From the NCBI RefSeq assembly GCF_003955665.1, contig NZ_RXHU01000014.1:62001-126000 (forward strand): a stretch of 64,000 nt of DNA, in the 5' to 3' direction. Below are positions 54,628-63,435 of the stretch, in pieces. The notes under the pieces are model-generated. The model did no database searches. It was not told the origin of the DNA and worked only from the letters and a program-made list of their open reading frames with translations. Position 1 is the stretch's first letter. Every line of letters begins with the position of its first letter. A program made the translations under genes and the position numbers. Origin of the DNA: Paenibacillus whitsoniae (GTDB taxonomy: Bacteria > Bacillota > Bacilli > Paenibacillales > NBRC-103111).

Positions 54628-55447
54628 CATCAAAAGTCCGATTAGCTTGATTTTTGGAATCGTTATTTTAAGTATTTTGGCTATACTCATCTTGGGTGCG
54701 CCTTTATTTACTTCTTATGATCCTTTAAAACAGAGTGTGAACGAGCGGCTGGAGAAACCGAGCTTTGAGCATCCAATGGGCACGGATCGATTTGGCCGCG
54801 ATGTGTTCGCTCGAACGCTTTACGGAGGAAAAACGACCTTGGTATCGTCCATGATTGCTTTAAGTACGGCCCTCTTGGCTGGACTTTTGGTGGGCCTTAT
54901 AGCCGGTTTGTTTCATGGCTCTATTGTTGATAGCATCCTGATGCGGCTTATTGATGTGCTGTTAGCTTTTCCCTTTATGGTGCTCGCCATGGTCATTGCC
55001 GGTTTATTCGGCACAAGCTTGGTTCATCTTCTGATAGCTGTAGTTTCTGTATGGTGGGTCTCCTTTGCACGTTTAACCCGCAGTGTTGTTTTGCATGCCA
55101 AGAGTGAAACCTCCTTTGCAGCGGCTAGAATACTCGGAGCCAGAACTCGGACAATTATTTTTCGCGAATTACTTCCCAAAGCGATAAGTCCGGTTCTCAT
55201 CTTGGCTACTTTTGAGCTGGGCAGCCTGATTTTATCCATTGCGGCACTATCTTTTCTTGGATTAGGATCACAGCCTCCTGCGCCTGAATGGGGCAGCATG
55301 CTGGCAGATGGGCGAGCGCATTTCATGCAAGCCCCTCATATTTTGATCGGACCTGTTCTGTTTATCGTTCTTACCGTCTTTGCCTTTAATTTAATTGGTG
55401 AGGGATTGAGAGACCGGTTAGATCCTTATGAAAAATTGGAGCTGTAG
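54611..55447 (+). CDS. ABC permease, NikC/CntC/OppC type
   Basis: 278 residues, six membrane segments: HPMGTDRFGRDVFARTLYGG and AARILGARTRTIIFRELLPK are signatures of the family. TTG 54611 is the start, with AAAAGGAG upstream inside the NikB-like gene. It forms the channel with the preceding permease. Confidence 0.93.
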   Translation: MKKLRSIKSPISLIFGIVILSILAILILGAPLFTSYDPLKQSVNERLEKPSFEHPMGTDRFGRDVFARTLYGGKTTLVSSMIALSTALLAGLLVGLIAGLFHGSIVDSILMRLIDVLLAFPFMVLAMVIAGLFGTSLVHLLIAVVSVWWVSFARLTRSVVLHAKSETSFAAARILGARTRTIIFRELLPKAISPVLILATFELGSLILSIAALSFLGLGSQPPAPEWGSMLADGRAHFMQAPHILIGPVLFIVLTVFAFNLIGEGLRDRLDPYEKLEL

Positions 55448-55498
55448 CCAGGCCCATGCTTACAGAGTTGGTATTGCTTCGCAAAGGGAGGAGTATAC

Positions 55499-57139
55499 AT
55501 GCTGGAAAGACAAAGTGAGACGATCTTGCAGGTTCGAAATTTACAAGTGACTTACAGGCAGAACCAAGCCACAATTCCCATTCTGGATCAGCTTGGATTT
55601 GATATGAATAAAGGCGAAATCCTCGCCCTTTTAGGGGAGAGCGGTTCCGGGAAATCAACGATTGCCAAGGCGGTTACAGGGCTGCTTCCGCCTTCTGCGA
55701 ATATCGCTAGCGGAACCCTGCAGATTGGCTCCACATGGCATGTGGATATGACAATTAAATCTAAAGTGTGGGATCAGATTCGTGGAAGAGGCATCTCCAT
55801 GCTTTTTCAGGATGCCCAGCTGGCGCTTAACCCGGTTCTTAAAATAAAAGAAAATTTCAAAGAAATTCTTCTCTTTCACCGTATGGCTGCTAAGGATGAA
55901 GTCATGTCGATCGCGGTAAAAATGCTGAGCATGCTTAATTTCAAGGAAGCGCAAAGTAAAAGCATTCTGGAGTGTTATCCCTTTGAGCTTAGTGGCGGCA
56001 TGTGTCAGCGCGTCTGCCTTGCTCTTGCGCTATGTCTCAAGCCATCCGTCCTTATTGCAGACGAACCTACATCAGCGTTAGATACGGTGAGTCAAAAAGA
56101 AGTGCTTGATTTATTAAAAAAGATGCAGGCAGAACTGGGTTTAACCATTCTTTTGATTACCCATGATATCGCAGTGGCGAATGCGATAAGCAATAGAGTA
56201 ATCGTATTGAATAAAGGAATCATTGAAGAAGAAGGCAATACCAGTGTCGTATTGTCGAAGCCTCGAACCGCTTATACAAAGCAATTGCTCGCTTCCCGTC
56301 TTCAAATCGTAAAGCCTTCTAATGATCGTGTTGAACTGCTGCATCATAGCGAGCCTCTACTCCAGATTCGCAAGTTGGAGAAGACTTTTCATTCAAAGAA
56401 ACGTGTATTACACGATATTGATCTTACATTAAATAGCAGGGAAATCTTAGGCATATTGGGGCAAAGCGGTTGTGGCAAATCAACGTTAGCCAAATGTATC
56501 GTCGGATTGGAGTCTCCAAGCGGTGGAAGTGTGTTGTACCGTGGGGTCCATATTAACCGATTACAAGGCAAGTATAGACGGGAGATGAGTAGGAAGATTC
56601 AATTGGTCTTCCAAGATGCCAGAGCTAGTCTTCACCCGGGGCGCAGTGCGCTCGAGTTGGTCCAAGAACCACTCCAATACTTGCAGATTGGAACCAGGAA
56701 AGAACGAAAAGAGCAGGCAACTTATTATCTGAATGAAGTGGGCATTACCGGCGATCTTCTCAACAGGAGGCCTCCTCAGTTAAGTACTGGACAATGTCAG
56801 CGCATTGCGATTGCTAGAGCGTTGGTGCTGGAGCCGGAAGTGCTGATCTGTGATGAGGCTGTATCTGCCCTGGACATGAGCGTACGAGCGCAGATCTTGG
56901 CCTTGCTGCAACGTCTGCATCAGCAGTTTGACTTCGCCATATTGATGATATCACACGATATTCACGTTCTGCGCAACTTTTGCCATCATATCGCTGTGAT
57001 GAATAATGGAAGCATTAGTGAAACTAAGCGCCCTAGCGAGCTGCTTCATGAAAGCAGTCAACCGCATACGCAATTGCTGCTCAAATGTGCAGGTGATCTG
57101 GAACAGCGTCTTTATGAAGGAAGGATGGTTAAGGTATGA
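55499..57139 (+). CDS. Fused double ABC ATPase (NikD-NikE/CntD-CntF type)
   Basis: 546 residues with two nucleotide-binding domains. First: Walker A GESGSGKST, signature LSGGMCQRV, Walker B LIADEPTSALD. Second: GQSGCGKST, LSTGQCQRI, Walker B LICDEAVSALD, in which Ala replaces the usual Pro. The two ATPases that are separate genes in nik, opp and cnt systems are one polypeptide here. The stop overlaps the SbnA-like start by four bases. Confidence 0.92.
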   Translation: MLERQSETILQVRNLQVTYRQNQATIPILDQLGFDMNKGEILALLGESGSGKSTIAKAVTGLLPPSANIASGTLQIGSTWHVDMTIKSKVWDQIRGRGISMLFQDAQLALNPVLKIKENFKEILLFHRMAAKDEVMSIAVKMLSMLNFKEAQSKSILECYPFELSGGMCQRVCLALALCLKPSVLIADEPTSALDTVSQKEVLDLLKKMQAELGLTILLITHDIAVANAISNRVIVLNKGIIEEEGNTSVVLSKPRTAYTKQLLASRLQIVKPSNDRVELLHHSEPLLQIRKLEKTFHSKKRVLHDIDLTLNSREILGILGQSGCGKSTLAKCIVGLESPSGGSVLYRGVHINRLQGKYRREMSRKIQLVFQDARASLHPGRSALELVQEPLQYLQIGTRKERKEQATYYLNEVGITGDLLNRRPPQLSTGQCQRIAIARALVLEPEVLICDEAVSALDMSVRAQILALLQRLHQQFDFAILMISHDIHVLRNFCHHIAVMNNGSISETKRPSELLHESSQPHTQLLLKCAGDLEQRLYEGRMVKV

Positions 57140-58275
57140 TCACCAGTATTCTGGAGACAATTGGCAATACACCGCTCATCACAATACCTAACAGTAATAA
57201 AGCGAATGAAGGCCAAGTCTTGTTTAAATATGAACGCTACAATCCCGGAGGAAGCATTAAGGATCGCGCTGCGATGTATCTAGTTACTGAAGCTGAGCGC
57301 AGAGGTTTGTTAAAGCCTGGGGGCACCATCATTGAGTCTTCAAGCGGGAATTTTGGCATTTCCCTTGCCATGATTGGTGCTGCTAAAGGCTACCATGTCA
57401 TCGTATTGGTTGATCCCAAGACAACGAACGCTAATCTGGCGCTCTTAAAAGGTTTCGGGGCCGAGGTTATTGTGGTAACCCAGCAAGATGACAGTGGCAG
57501 TTATCACAAAACAAGAATTTCTCTTGCCAACAAGCTGGCTAGAGAGATCCCGAATAGTTATCGTCCTGACCAATGCTTTAATCTGCTTAACAGTGAAGCT
57601 CATTTTAAAAGCACGGCGCGTGAAATCCTGAATAATTGCCCATCTGACTTGGCTGTAGTTATCGCAGCCGTTAGTACTGGCGGGCAGCTAGGCGGCATTT
57701 CCAAGTACCTCAAAACCTTTGCTCCGGATGTGCAAATCATCGGTGTGGACGCAGTTGGTTCTGCCATTTTTGGTGGCCATATGGATTCCTATCGCATACC
57801 CGGGGTAGGACTTGGTTGGACACCGATTAATCTGAACATGGACTATATTGACCGTACTTATAAAGTGACGGATGAGCAGGCATTTCTCACAGCCCGTGCC
57901 TTTGCTCGTCATGAGGGCATCCTTATGGGTCCCTCTAGCGGAGCTTGTGCACTAGTTGCTCTCCATGTTGCGCAAGAACTTACGCCGGATCAGCGCATTG
58001 TCTGCATGATTGCCGATGGAGGGGAACGTTATATCCAAACCTTGTTTAATGATGACTGGATGGAAGAGCAAGGTTTTGCGACGTTGGCAGATATGGAAAC
58101 CATTCGCGCGATGGCTCGGCAACAGCAGCCTTGGAGTGTAAACCCTGCTGACTATGCCAATCACAGATCAGACCTGATTCAAAGTCTGGAAGTTCCTGAT
58201 TCTACTTTGCATATGAATGCCGAGGTACAGCAACGAGCGAATTTTAGTCAAGGGAGTTCCGTTTATCTGGACTGA
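57136..58275 (+). CDS. SbnA-like PLP enzyme (2,3-diaminopropionate pathway synthase)
   Basis: 379 residues: fold II PLP enzyme with Lys in NPGGSIKDRAAM, the SbnA-like phosphate/substrate loop SSSGNFGISLAM, GVDAVGSAIFGG, and DGGERYIQTLFNDDWMEEQG, which parallels SbnA more than cysteine synthase. SbnA condenses O-phospho-serine with glutamate to ACEGA, which SbnB then splits to diaminopropionate. No SbnB homolog is visible, so an uncleaved aminocarboxylate may be the product. About 50 residues longer than SbnA at the C-terminus. Confidence 0.85.
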   Translation: MITSILETIGNTPLITIPNSNKANEGQVLFKYERYNPGGSIKDRAAMYLVTEAERRGLLKPGGTIIESSSGNFGISLAMIGAAKGYHVIVLVDPKTTNANLALLKGFGAEVIVVTQQDDSGSYHKTRISLANKLAREIPNSYRPDQCFNLLNSEAHFKSTAREILNNCPSDLAVVIAAVSTGGQLGGISKYLKTFAPDVQIIGVDAVGSAIFGGHMDSYRIPGVGLGWTPINLNMDYIDRTYKVTDEQAFLTARAFARHEGILMGPSSGACALVALHVAQELTPDQRIVCMIADGGERYIQTLFNDDWMEEQGFATLADMETIRAMARQQQPWSVNPADYANHRSDLIQSLEVPDSTLHMNAEVQQRANFSQGSSVYLD

Positions 58276-58316
58276 GGGAAGCAGAATTCAGAAGAAAATA
58301 TAGGGGGAATGTACGA

Positions 58317-58826
58317 ATGGACCAAGAAATAGCGTATCGCATAGTGCCAGCAGACAGGGAGAGGATTGATGAAATTAAAAGCTTTGTATTAACGGTGATG
58401 AGCGAATTATACCCGCAAGGTACTTATTATGAGGATCCGCATGATCTGGCATTCTTTGACGAAGTGTATATTCAGCCTCCCAATGCCCTGTTTTTTATTA
58501 CCACAGATGTAAGTGGCCAAATCGTAGGCACAGCTGCCGTCAGACCGTATGACAGACGATTTCCTGAAGTGGAAGCCGCATTCGGGCGTGAGCCGGTCTG
58601 TGAAATCGTCAAGTTTTATATTCATTCGGATCATCGGAAGAAGGGAATCGGAAGTCGTCTCTATGCGATCGCCGAGCATTTTGCAAGAGAAGCTGGTTAT
58701 AAGATGAGCTATTTGCATACGTCCACTTTCTTGCCGGGCGGTTATCCATTCTGGAAATCTCGCGGGTACGTCGAATCCTATTGGGAATCAGAAACCGTTG
58801 TGCACATGAGCAAAAATTTTCAATAA
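58317..58826 (+). CDS. GNAT-family acetyltransferase
   Basis: 169 residues, one GNAT fold: FFITTDVSGQIVGTAAVRPY, acetyl-CoA loop HSDHRKKGIGSRLYAIAEHF, and FLPGGYPFWKSRGYVE. It acylates an unknown amine; in this operon it could modify or protect a metallophore precursor. It starts 41 bases after the SbnA-like gene with AGGGGGA upstream. Confidence 0.88.
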   Translation: MDQEIAYRIVPADRERIDEIKSFVLTVMSELYPQGTYYEDPHDLAFFDEVYIQPPNALFFITTDVSGQIVGTAAVRPYDRRFPEVEAAFGREPVCEIVKFYIHSDHRKKGIGSRLYAIAEHFAREAGYKMSYLHTSTFLPGGYPFWKSRGYVESYWESETVVHMSKNFQ

Positions 58827-58928
58827 GCAGGAGGTAAGGTCCCAACCAAGAAGGTATTAGCAACAACATACTTAAACATCGCCACCGGAAATCACCTAGA
58901 GCATCAGCATTGAGGAGGGAGGATTACA

Positions 58929-59339
58929 ATGAACACCTATTTTCCATTCACGCCACATGCGTTTCGTTATGAACTGCACAAAGAGATGCATCTCTCAGCC
59001 GCACATTTCATTCCTGCTGAGTCAGCCGGAAAGTGTCAACGAATACATGGTCATACGTATCAGATTGATCTCATGATCGTCGGAGACGAGCTGGATGCCA
59101 ATGGGTTTCTGATCGATTTCAAACTTTTGAAGAGCATCGTACATGATCGTTATGACCATACACTTCTGAATGAACATCCAGAGTTTCGTGTGCTTCATCC
59201 AACGACAGAGGTCATGGCGAAAACGATCTACACGTTTATCCAGGAATATCTAGATGGAACTAGCAACAAGCCATCATGCTTGCAAGTCATCGTACGTGAA
59301 ACACCGACCAGTTATGTGGTTTACCGCCCGAAGAAGTAA
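58929..59339 (+). CDS. queD: 6-pyruvoyl-tetrahydropterin synthase/QueD-family enzyme
   Basis: 136 residues: zinc ligands in LSAAHFIP and RIHGHTYQ, catalytic Cys in GKCQRIHGH, Asp-His pair YDHTLLNE, Glu in VRETPTS. QueD converts dihydroneopterin triphosphate to carboxytetrahydropterin for queuosine; relatives act in folate or biopterin routes. Co-location with FolE2 suggests pterin flow is maintained during zinc starvation. GGAGGGAGG precedes ATG 58929, and the gene ends the operon before a terminator. Confidence 0.87.
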   Translation: MNTYFPFTPHAFRYELHKEMHLSAAHFIPAESAGKCQRIHGHTYQIDLMIVGDELDANGFLIDFKLLKSIVHDRYDHTLLNEHPEFRVLHPTTEVMAKTIYTFIQEYLDGTSNKPSCLQVIVRETPTSYVVYRPKK

Positions 59340-59382
59340 AATCGATTTCAATTGGCAGGGAAGCCGATTGCGCTCGGGACTT

Positions 59383-59409
59383 AAAAAGGTCGCCATTTGG
59401 CGACCTTTT
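59383..59409. terminator. Bidirectional terminator between queD and moaB
   Basis: AAAAAGGTCGCC pairs with GGCGACCTTTT around ATTT. Confidence 0.9.
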
Positions 59410-59502
59410 CTCATCAGCTGGCTATTGGAAAAATACGCTTATGCAAAAAGTGGAATCCGCTGTCGTAGCCTTTCAATCATAAACTAGAAGCACTGCCGTT
59501 GT

Positions 59503-60024
59503 TTACATATCCTTATATATCTCCCGCATCACATGCCCAAGCTCAGGCAAAATAATTCTTGTCATAGCCAGATTGACAGCACCGCTGGAACCTGGCATAG
59601 AGAAAATAGCTTTATCGCGGTAAACTCCGGCGATAGCGCGACTTAGAATCGCAGCGGAACCAATATCCTCTGCAAAACTTAAATATCGAAAGACTTCGCC
59701 AAAACCGTGCATTTCCTTATCTAGAAGATCTCTCACCGCCTCGTAGGTGGTATCTCGCTTAGCGATGCCCGTTCCTCCGTTCAGAAGAATGGCTTCAACG
59801 ACAGGGTTAGCTGCACCCTCTTGAATGATGGATTGAATACGTGCGTAATCATCCTGCACAATACGGTACTCAGCAATTAAGTAGCCCGATGAATGCAATA
59901 ATTGTTTCATCAAGTCACCGCTTTTGTCTGTATCCGGTGTTCGTGTATCTGAAACAGTCACAACCATACATCGAACCGTAGCTGGGGATTCTTGGCGATG
60001 GAGCTCTACAGATGTTAACATCAT
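59503..60024 (-). CDS. moaB: Molybdenum cofactor protein MoaB
   Basis: 173 residues: VVTVSDTRTPDTDKSGDLM, LLNGGTGIAKRDTTYEAV and FSMPGSSGAVNLAM are the MoaB/MogA signatures for molybdopterin adenylylation. GGAGG precedes the start at 60024. It follows folE2 by 32 bases and would share its Zur-controlled transcript, an unexpected link between zinc limitation and molybdopterin. Confidence 0.92.
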   Translation of the reverse strand: MMLTSVELHRQESPATVRCMVVTVSDTRTPDTDKSGDLMKQLLHSSGYLIAEYRIVQDDYARIQSIIQEGAANPVVEAILLNGGTGIAKRDTTYEAVRDLLDKEMHGFGEVFRYLSFAEDIGSAAILSRAIAGVYRDKAIFSMPGSSGAVNLAMTRIILPELGHVMREIYKDM

Positions 60025-60056
60025 TAACTACCTCCCACTTAAATAAAAACGCTGGC

Positions 60057-60956
60057 TTATGCCTTGGTGTATGATACTTTAGCGATAGCATCATGCAAGT
60101 GAATGGACTCCTCGTTTCTGCATTCCACCGTAAATGACCTCACACTGTCCATCTCGTATAAATCAGCAGCAACAAGTCTTACCATATCCTCGACAAAACG
60201 GGGGTTTTCATAAGCTCTCTCGGTTACTGCTTTCTCATCGGGACGTTTCAAGATCGGAAATAAGGCGCTGCTGGCATTGGACTCGGCGGCACTTAGCAGC
60301 AGCACTTTCCAGTCACCTTCAAAATCAGAATGAAGCTCAACGGATATCGTCACGATACCTCGCTGATTATGAGCGCTATACTCGCTAATTTCCTTGGAGC
60401 AGGGGCATAAAGTGGCTACAGCGACTTGAAGTCCAACATTAGTAAACAACCTACCTTGCTGGTACGTCATTTGAACCGTTGCCTGAGCATGGTTAAGTCC
60501 TTTTAAATTCATCACAGGCGAGGCTGTTTCATAAAACCACGGAAAGGAAAGTTTAATTTCGGCTTTATCTTGGTTCATTCTCACTGCCAATTCTTTGGTG
60601 AACTTGGCAAGCGTTCCAAGTTCCGTTGACCAGCCTTCTTGACGGTATACTTCCAGTTGTTCCGTCAAACGGCTCATATTGATCCCCTTGGCTTCCCGAT
60701 GCAGGCTTGTAGTCAGTTGCAGGGACGCTATTGTTGTTTGCTCGATAGGTTCAATATCGGAATAGACTGTGATCGGATGTTGCACCTGACAGATTCCCAC
60801 GCTATCTAGCTGAAACAGATAATCATGAGGGGTATTCTGCAAATCTGCCATTTTCTCTTTGGTTGTCGGTTTTGTTCCTTGAATTGGGTCCACAGAGCCG
60901 AATCGCTTGTGGCGTTCTATTTTTGAAGGAAGATTAATGATTTTTTTGTGATTCAT
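60057..60956 (-). CDS. folE2: GTP cyclohydrolase FolE2 (type IB)
   Basis: 299 residues with the FolE2 active-site Cys in TLCPCSKEIS and text SAHNQRGIVTISVE and ERAYENPRFVEDMVRLVAADL. FolE2 makes dihydroneopterin triphosphate without strict need for zinc and replaces zinc-dependent FolE under starvation, a known Zur target in Bacillus. A 187-base gap to the upstream COG0523 gene has no Zur box, so it depends on the Z10 promoter or an unseen one. Confidence 0.94.
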   Translation of the reverse strand: MNHKKIINLPSKIERHKRFGSVDPIQGTKPTTKEKMADLQNTPHDYLFQLDSVGICQVQHPITVYSDIEPIEQTTIASLQLTTSLHREAKGINMSRLTEQLEVYRQEGWSTELGTLAKFTKELAVRMNQDKAEIKLSFPWFYETASPVMNLKGLNHAQATVQMTYQQGRLFTNVGLQVAVATLCPCSKEISEYSAHNQRGIVTISVELHSDFEGDWKVLLLSAAESNASSALFPILKRPDEKAVTERAYENPRFVEDMVRLVAADLYEMDSVRSFTVECRNEESIHLHDAIAKVSYTKA

Positions 60957-61143
60957 GGAATAAATGGACTCCTTTTGCAGATGAGATCATGGGTATATTT
61001 TGTCTAGCTAACAATCTTTCGATAGAGTTCATCCAGCACTGGACACCCCCCTTTACTTCTTTCTTTGTGTAAAAACAAAACCCTCGTAACTAGTCCAGAT
61101 GCCTGAAGCGGCAAGCAGACAGATTAGAGGGTAGAGGGAGCGA

Positions 61144-62151
61144 TTAGTCAGCGACACATGCTGCAAACTGTTCGCGAAACCATGCTTCATCCAAGTTGCG
61201 CCCAATGATGACAAATTCACTATGAGGCGTTTCTGTCGCTTTCCATTCCCGATCAGGCGCCGAGGTAAAAAGCATATGAATACCTTGGAAAATAACGCGT
61301 TGTTTCACACCCTTGATGTGTAATACGCCTTTGTATCTGAATGTATCCGTACCATGCTCCGACAACCACACTTGTAGAAATCTTTCCATTTTCCTCAAAT
61401 CAAGCGGACGCTCTTCACGGAAGAACAGCGATGCGACCTCATCGTCGTGCTCATGAGCTTCTTCTTCAAGGAAGCCGGGATCAATTTCCAGCTTTTTCTC
61501 TAAGTCAAATGCACCAATTCCTAAGATATGGTTGATATCGATCTGGGACTGTTGCGTGCGATAGATCTTGGCAGCGCCATTCATAGATTTTAGTCGAAGT
61601 TCCAACTTGGCAGCATCTTCTTCAGAAACGAGGTCGATTTTGTTAAGAAGAAGGACATCGGCAAAAGCAACTTGCTCCTGGGCCTCATGTCCATCGTCTA
61701 AATGCTGTCCGGCATGCTTGGCATCAACGACGGTAACAATTGCATCGAGTTTATACAAATTGGCTACTTCTTCATCTACAAAAAAGGTTTGGGCAACCGG
61801 TGCTGGATCAGCTAATCCCGTCGTTTCGATGAGGACACGATCAAATTCGACTTTCTTACTCCCAGCAGCACCCTCTTTGGCAAACATCAAGTCACCGAGA
61901 ATGCGAATCAGGTCACCCCGAACAGTGCAGCAAATACAGCCGTTGTTCATCTCAAAAATTTCTTCATCAGCGCCAACAACGAGCTGATTGTCAATGCCAA
62001 CTTCACCAAATTCATTTACGATAACAGCAATTTTCTGTCCATGATTTGCGGTAAGCACATGATTAAGCAGGGTTGTTTTTCCAGCGCCTAGAAATCCGGT
62101 TAGAATGGTAACGGGAATTCGTGGATCCGAGACTTGGTCAATTTTTGACAT
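61144..62151 (-). CDS. COG0523 GTPase d
   Basis: 335 residues: [24 protein letters not shown] (C72, C74, C75), ETTGLADPAPVAQTFF, NKID, and an acidic/His loop EEEAHEHDDE before the CobW_C domain. It is of the YjiA/YeiR-like kind rather than YciC type. TAAGGAG precedes the start at 62151. It heads the transcript with folE2 and moaB, so the client could be a folate- or cofactor-pathway enzyme. Confidence 0.93.
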   Translation of the reverse strand: MSKIDQVSDPRIPVTILTGFLGAGKTTLLNHVLTANHGQKIAVIVNEFGEVGIDNQLVVGADEEIFEMNNGCICCTVRGDLIRILGDLMFAKEGAAGSKKVEFDRVLIETTGLADPAPVAQTFFVDEEVANLYKLDAIVTVVDAKHAGQHLDDGHEAQEQVAFADVLLLNKIDLVSEEDAAKLELRLKSMNGAAKIYRTQQSQIDINHILGIGAFDLEKKLEIDPGFLEEEAHEHDDEVASLFFREERPLDLRKMERFLQVWLSEHGTDTFRYKGVLHIKGVKQRVIFQGIHMLFTSAPDREWKATETPHSEFVIIGRNLDEAWFREQFAACVAD

Positions 62152-62164
62152 GGTTCACGCTCCT

Positions 62165-62185
62165 TAATTGTAAATATTACAATTA
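62165..62185 (-). promoter_or_regulatory. Zur box Z10, COG0523 d-folE2-moaB
   Basis: Flanks TAATT and AATTA around GTAAATATTAC at 62170-62180: a perfect palindrome. Confidence 0.9.
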
Positions 62186-62223
62186 TAAATTATAGAATGT
62201 GACCTGGTTTATGTCAAATAAGA

Positions 62224-63231
62224 TCATTTCATACTGGAATTCCACGCCGATTGCAGACTTTCTTCATTCATTTCGATGCCAATGAGGACTATATAAGGTT
62301 CCCCTGAATAGAAGGTAGGTTCCCAGTAGGTTCGCCTTCCAGCATGCTGCATAAGCAGCATTTTGCCTGCTTCAGATATCAAGATATATCCTTTTGCCCG
62401 AAGTAAGCTATTTCCCCAGAGACTAAGGAATTGCTCGACTTGTTTCTTCGTAATATGTGTAGATGAACAGGGCAGGGTGAAGGTTTGAACCCGCGAGAAA
62501 GATCGCTCGTTCTCGTGATGATGATGAGAATCCTTTTGCTTTTCTTCGCTGCGTCCCCCTGTGGAAACCTTTGCCATCTGTAATCTTTTGAAGGTCGCCT
62601 GTTTGGTTATCTCTATTTGCTCGACACCATCCAGAACAGGAGAGAGATCCAGATAGCTGTGTTTGGTAAAGGAAACGATGGCACGATCATTATGTTTGTG
62701 AATCATAGCTTTAATTTTCAAAATATGACCCATTCGGACGAGATCCGTTTTGTTGACTACGATCATATCCGCAACCTCGATTTGTCGTCGCAACGTTTGG
62801 ACCAACTGCTTGTCAGAGGCAAAAATACTGTTGTAATCGAGCACATGCTCAGCATCAAGCAGGGTTATGATTTGCTTCAGACGCAAATGCCCAATCAGAC
62901 GAGGTTCGGTTAGTGCATCCGCGATTTCTTCGGGGTTAGCTACGCCTGTCAGCTCGATGAATATGACATCCGGCTTTCTGTTCAGCAGCATCTTCAAACT
63001 GCCGCCTAGTTCACTTTTTTTACTGTAGCACACACAGCCATCGAGAAGCTTTTCAAGGACCGCGCCAGAGTGTTCGTCCACAATTAATCCATCGACATCT
63101 TGCTTGCCAAGTTCATTCATTAAAATGCCGTGCTGCAGGCCGCGTCTTTTGGACTCTTCCAATAAACGAAGCAGCAAGGTTGTTTTGCCGCTTCCCAGAA
63201 ATCCACTTAAAACAATAACAGGAATTCTCAC
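62224..63231 (-). CDS. COG0523 GTPase e with a degenerate metal motif (CVCY)
   Basis: 335 residues, paralog of protein a: GFLGSGKTTLL, ELTGVANPEEIADALTEP, LLDAEHVLDYNSIFASD, NKTD, CobW_C domain. The hallmark GCxCC reads GCVCY (C66, C68, Tyr69), so one of the three metal-site Cys is lost. A His/Glu-rich loop KDSHHHHENE is present. It is a single gene behind Zur box Z11. Confidence 0.92.
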   Translation of the reverse strand: MRIPVIVLSGFLGSGKTTLLLRLLEESKRRGLQHGILMNELGKQDVDGLIVDEHSGAVLEKLLDGCVCYSKKSELGGSLKMLLNRKPDVIFIELTGVANPEEIADALTEPRLIGHLRLKQIITLLDAEHVLDYNSIFASDKQLVQTLRRQIEVADMIVVNKTDLVRMGHILKIKAMIHKHNDRAIVSFTKHSYLDLSPVLDGVEQIEITKQATFKRLQMAKVSTGGRSEEKQKDSHHHHENERSFSRVQTFTLPCSSTHITKKQVEQFLSLWGNSLLRAKGYILISEAGKMLLMQHAGRRTYWEPTFYSGEPYIVLIGIEMNEESLQSAWNSSMK

Positions 63232-63295
63232 ATTATTTCCTCCAAGTAAACAACTTTATAGATTCATATTCATAGACAGCTGAAAAGATTACATT

Positions 63296-63316
63296 TAAAA
63301 GTAAAATTTACGACTA
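63296..63316 (-). promoter_or_regulatory. Zur box Z11, COG0523 e
   Basis: Core GTAAAATTTAC at 63301-63311 with one good half TTTACGACTA; weaker outside the core. Confidence 0.65.
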
Positions 63317-63362
63317 ACTTAAATATACGATAGGTTGAATGCCAGGAGCAAATGTGAAACTC

Positions 63363-63391
63363 TTGACACAAAGTGAGAAAAGAGATATATT
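63363..63391 (+). promoter_or_regulatory. Promoter of COG0523 f
   Basis: TTGACA at 63363-63368 and TATATT at 63386-63391, spacer 17 bases. Confidence 0.8.
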
Positions 63392-63401
63392 TTCAACAAA
63401 T

Positions 63402-63422
63402 TAATTGTAATTATTACGTTAA
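63402..63422 (+). promoter_or_regulatory. Zur box Z12, COG0523 f
   Basis: Core GTAATTATTAC at 63407-63417, just after the expected transcription start. Confidence 0.88.
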
Positions 63423-63435
63423 GAGGGGCGTAAAA

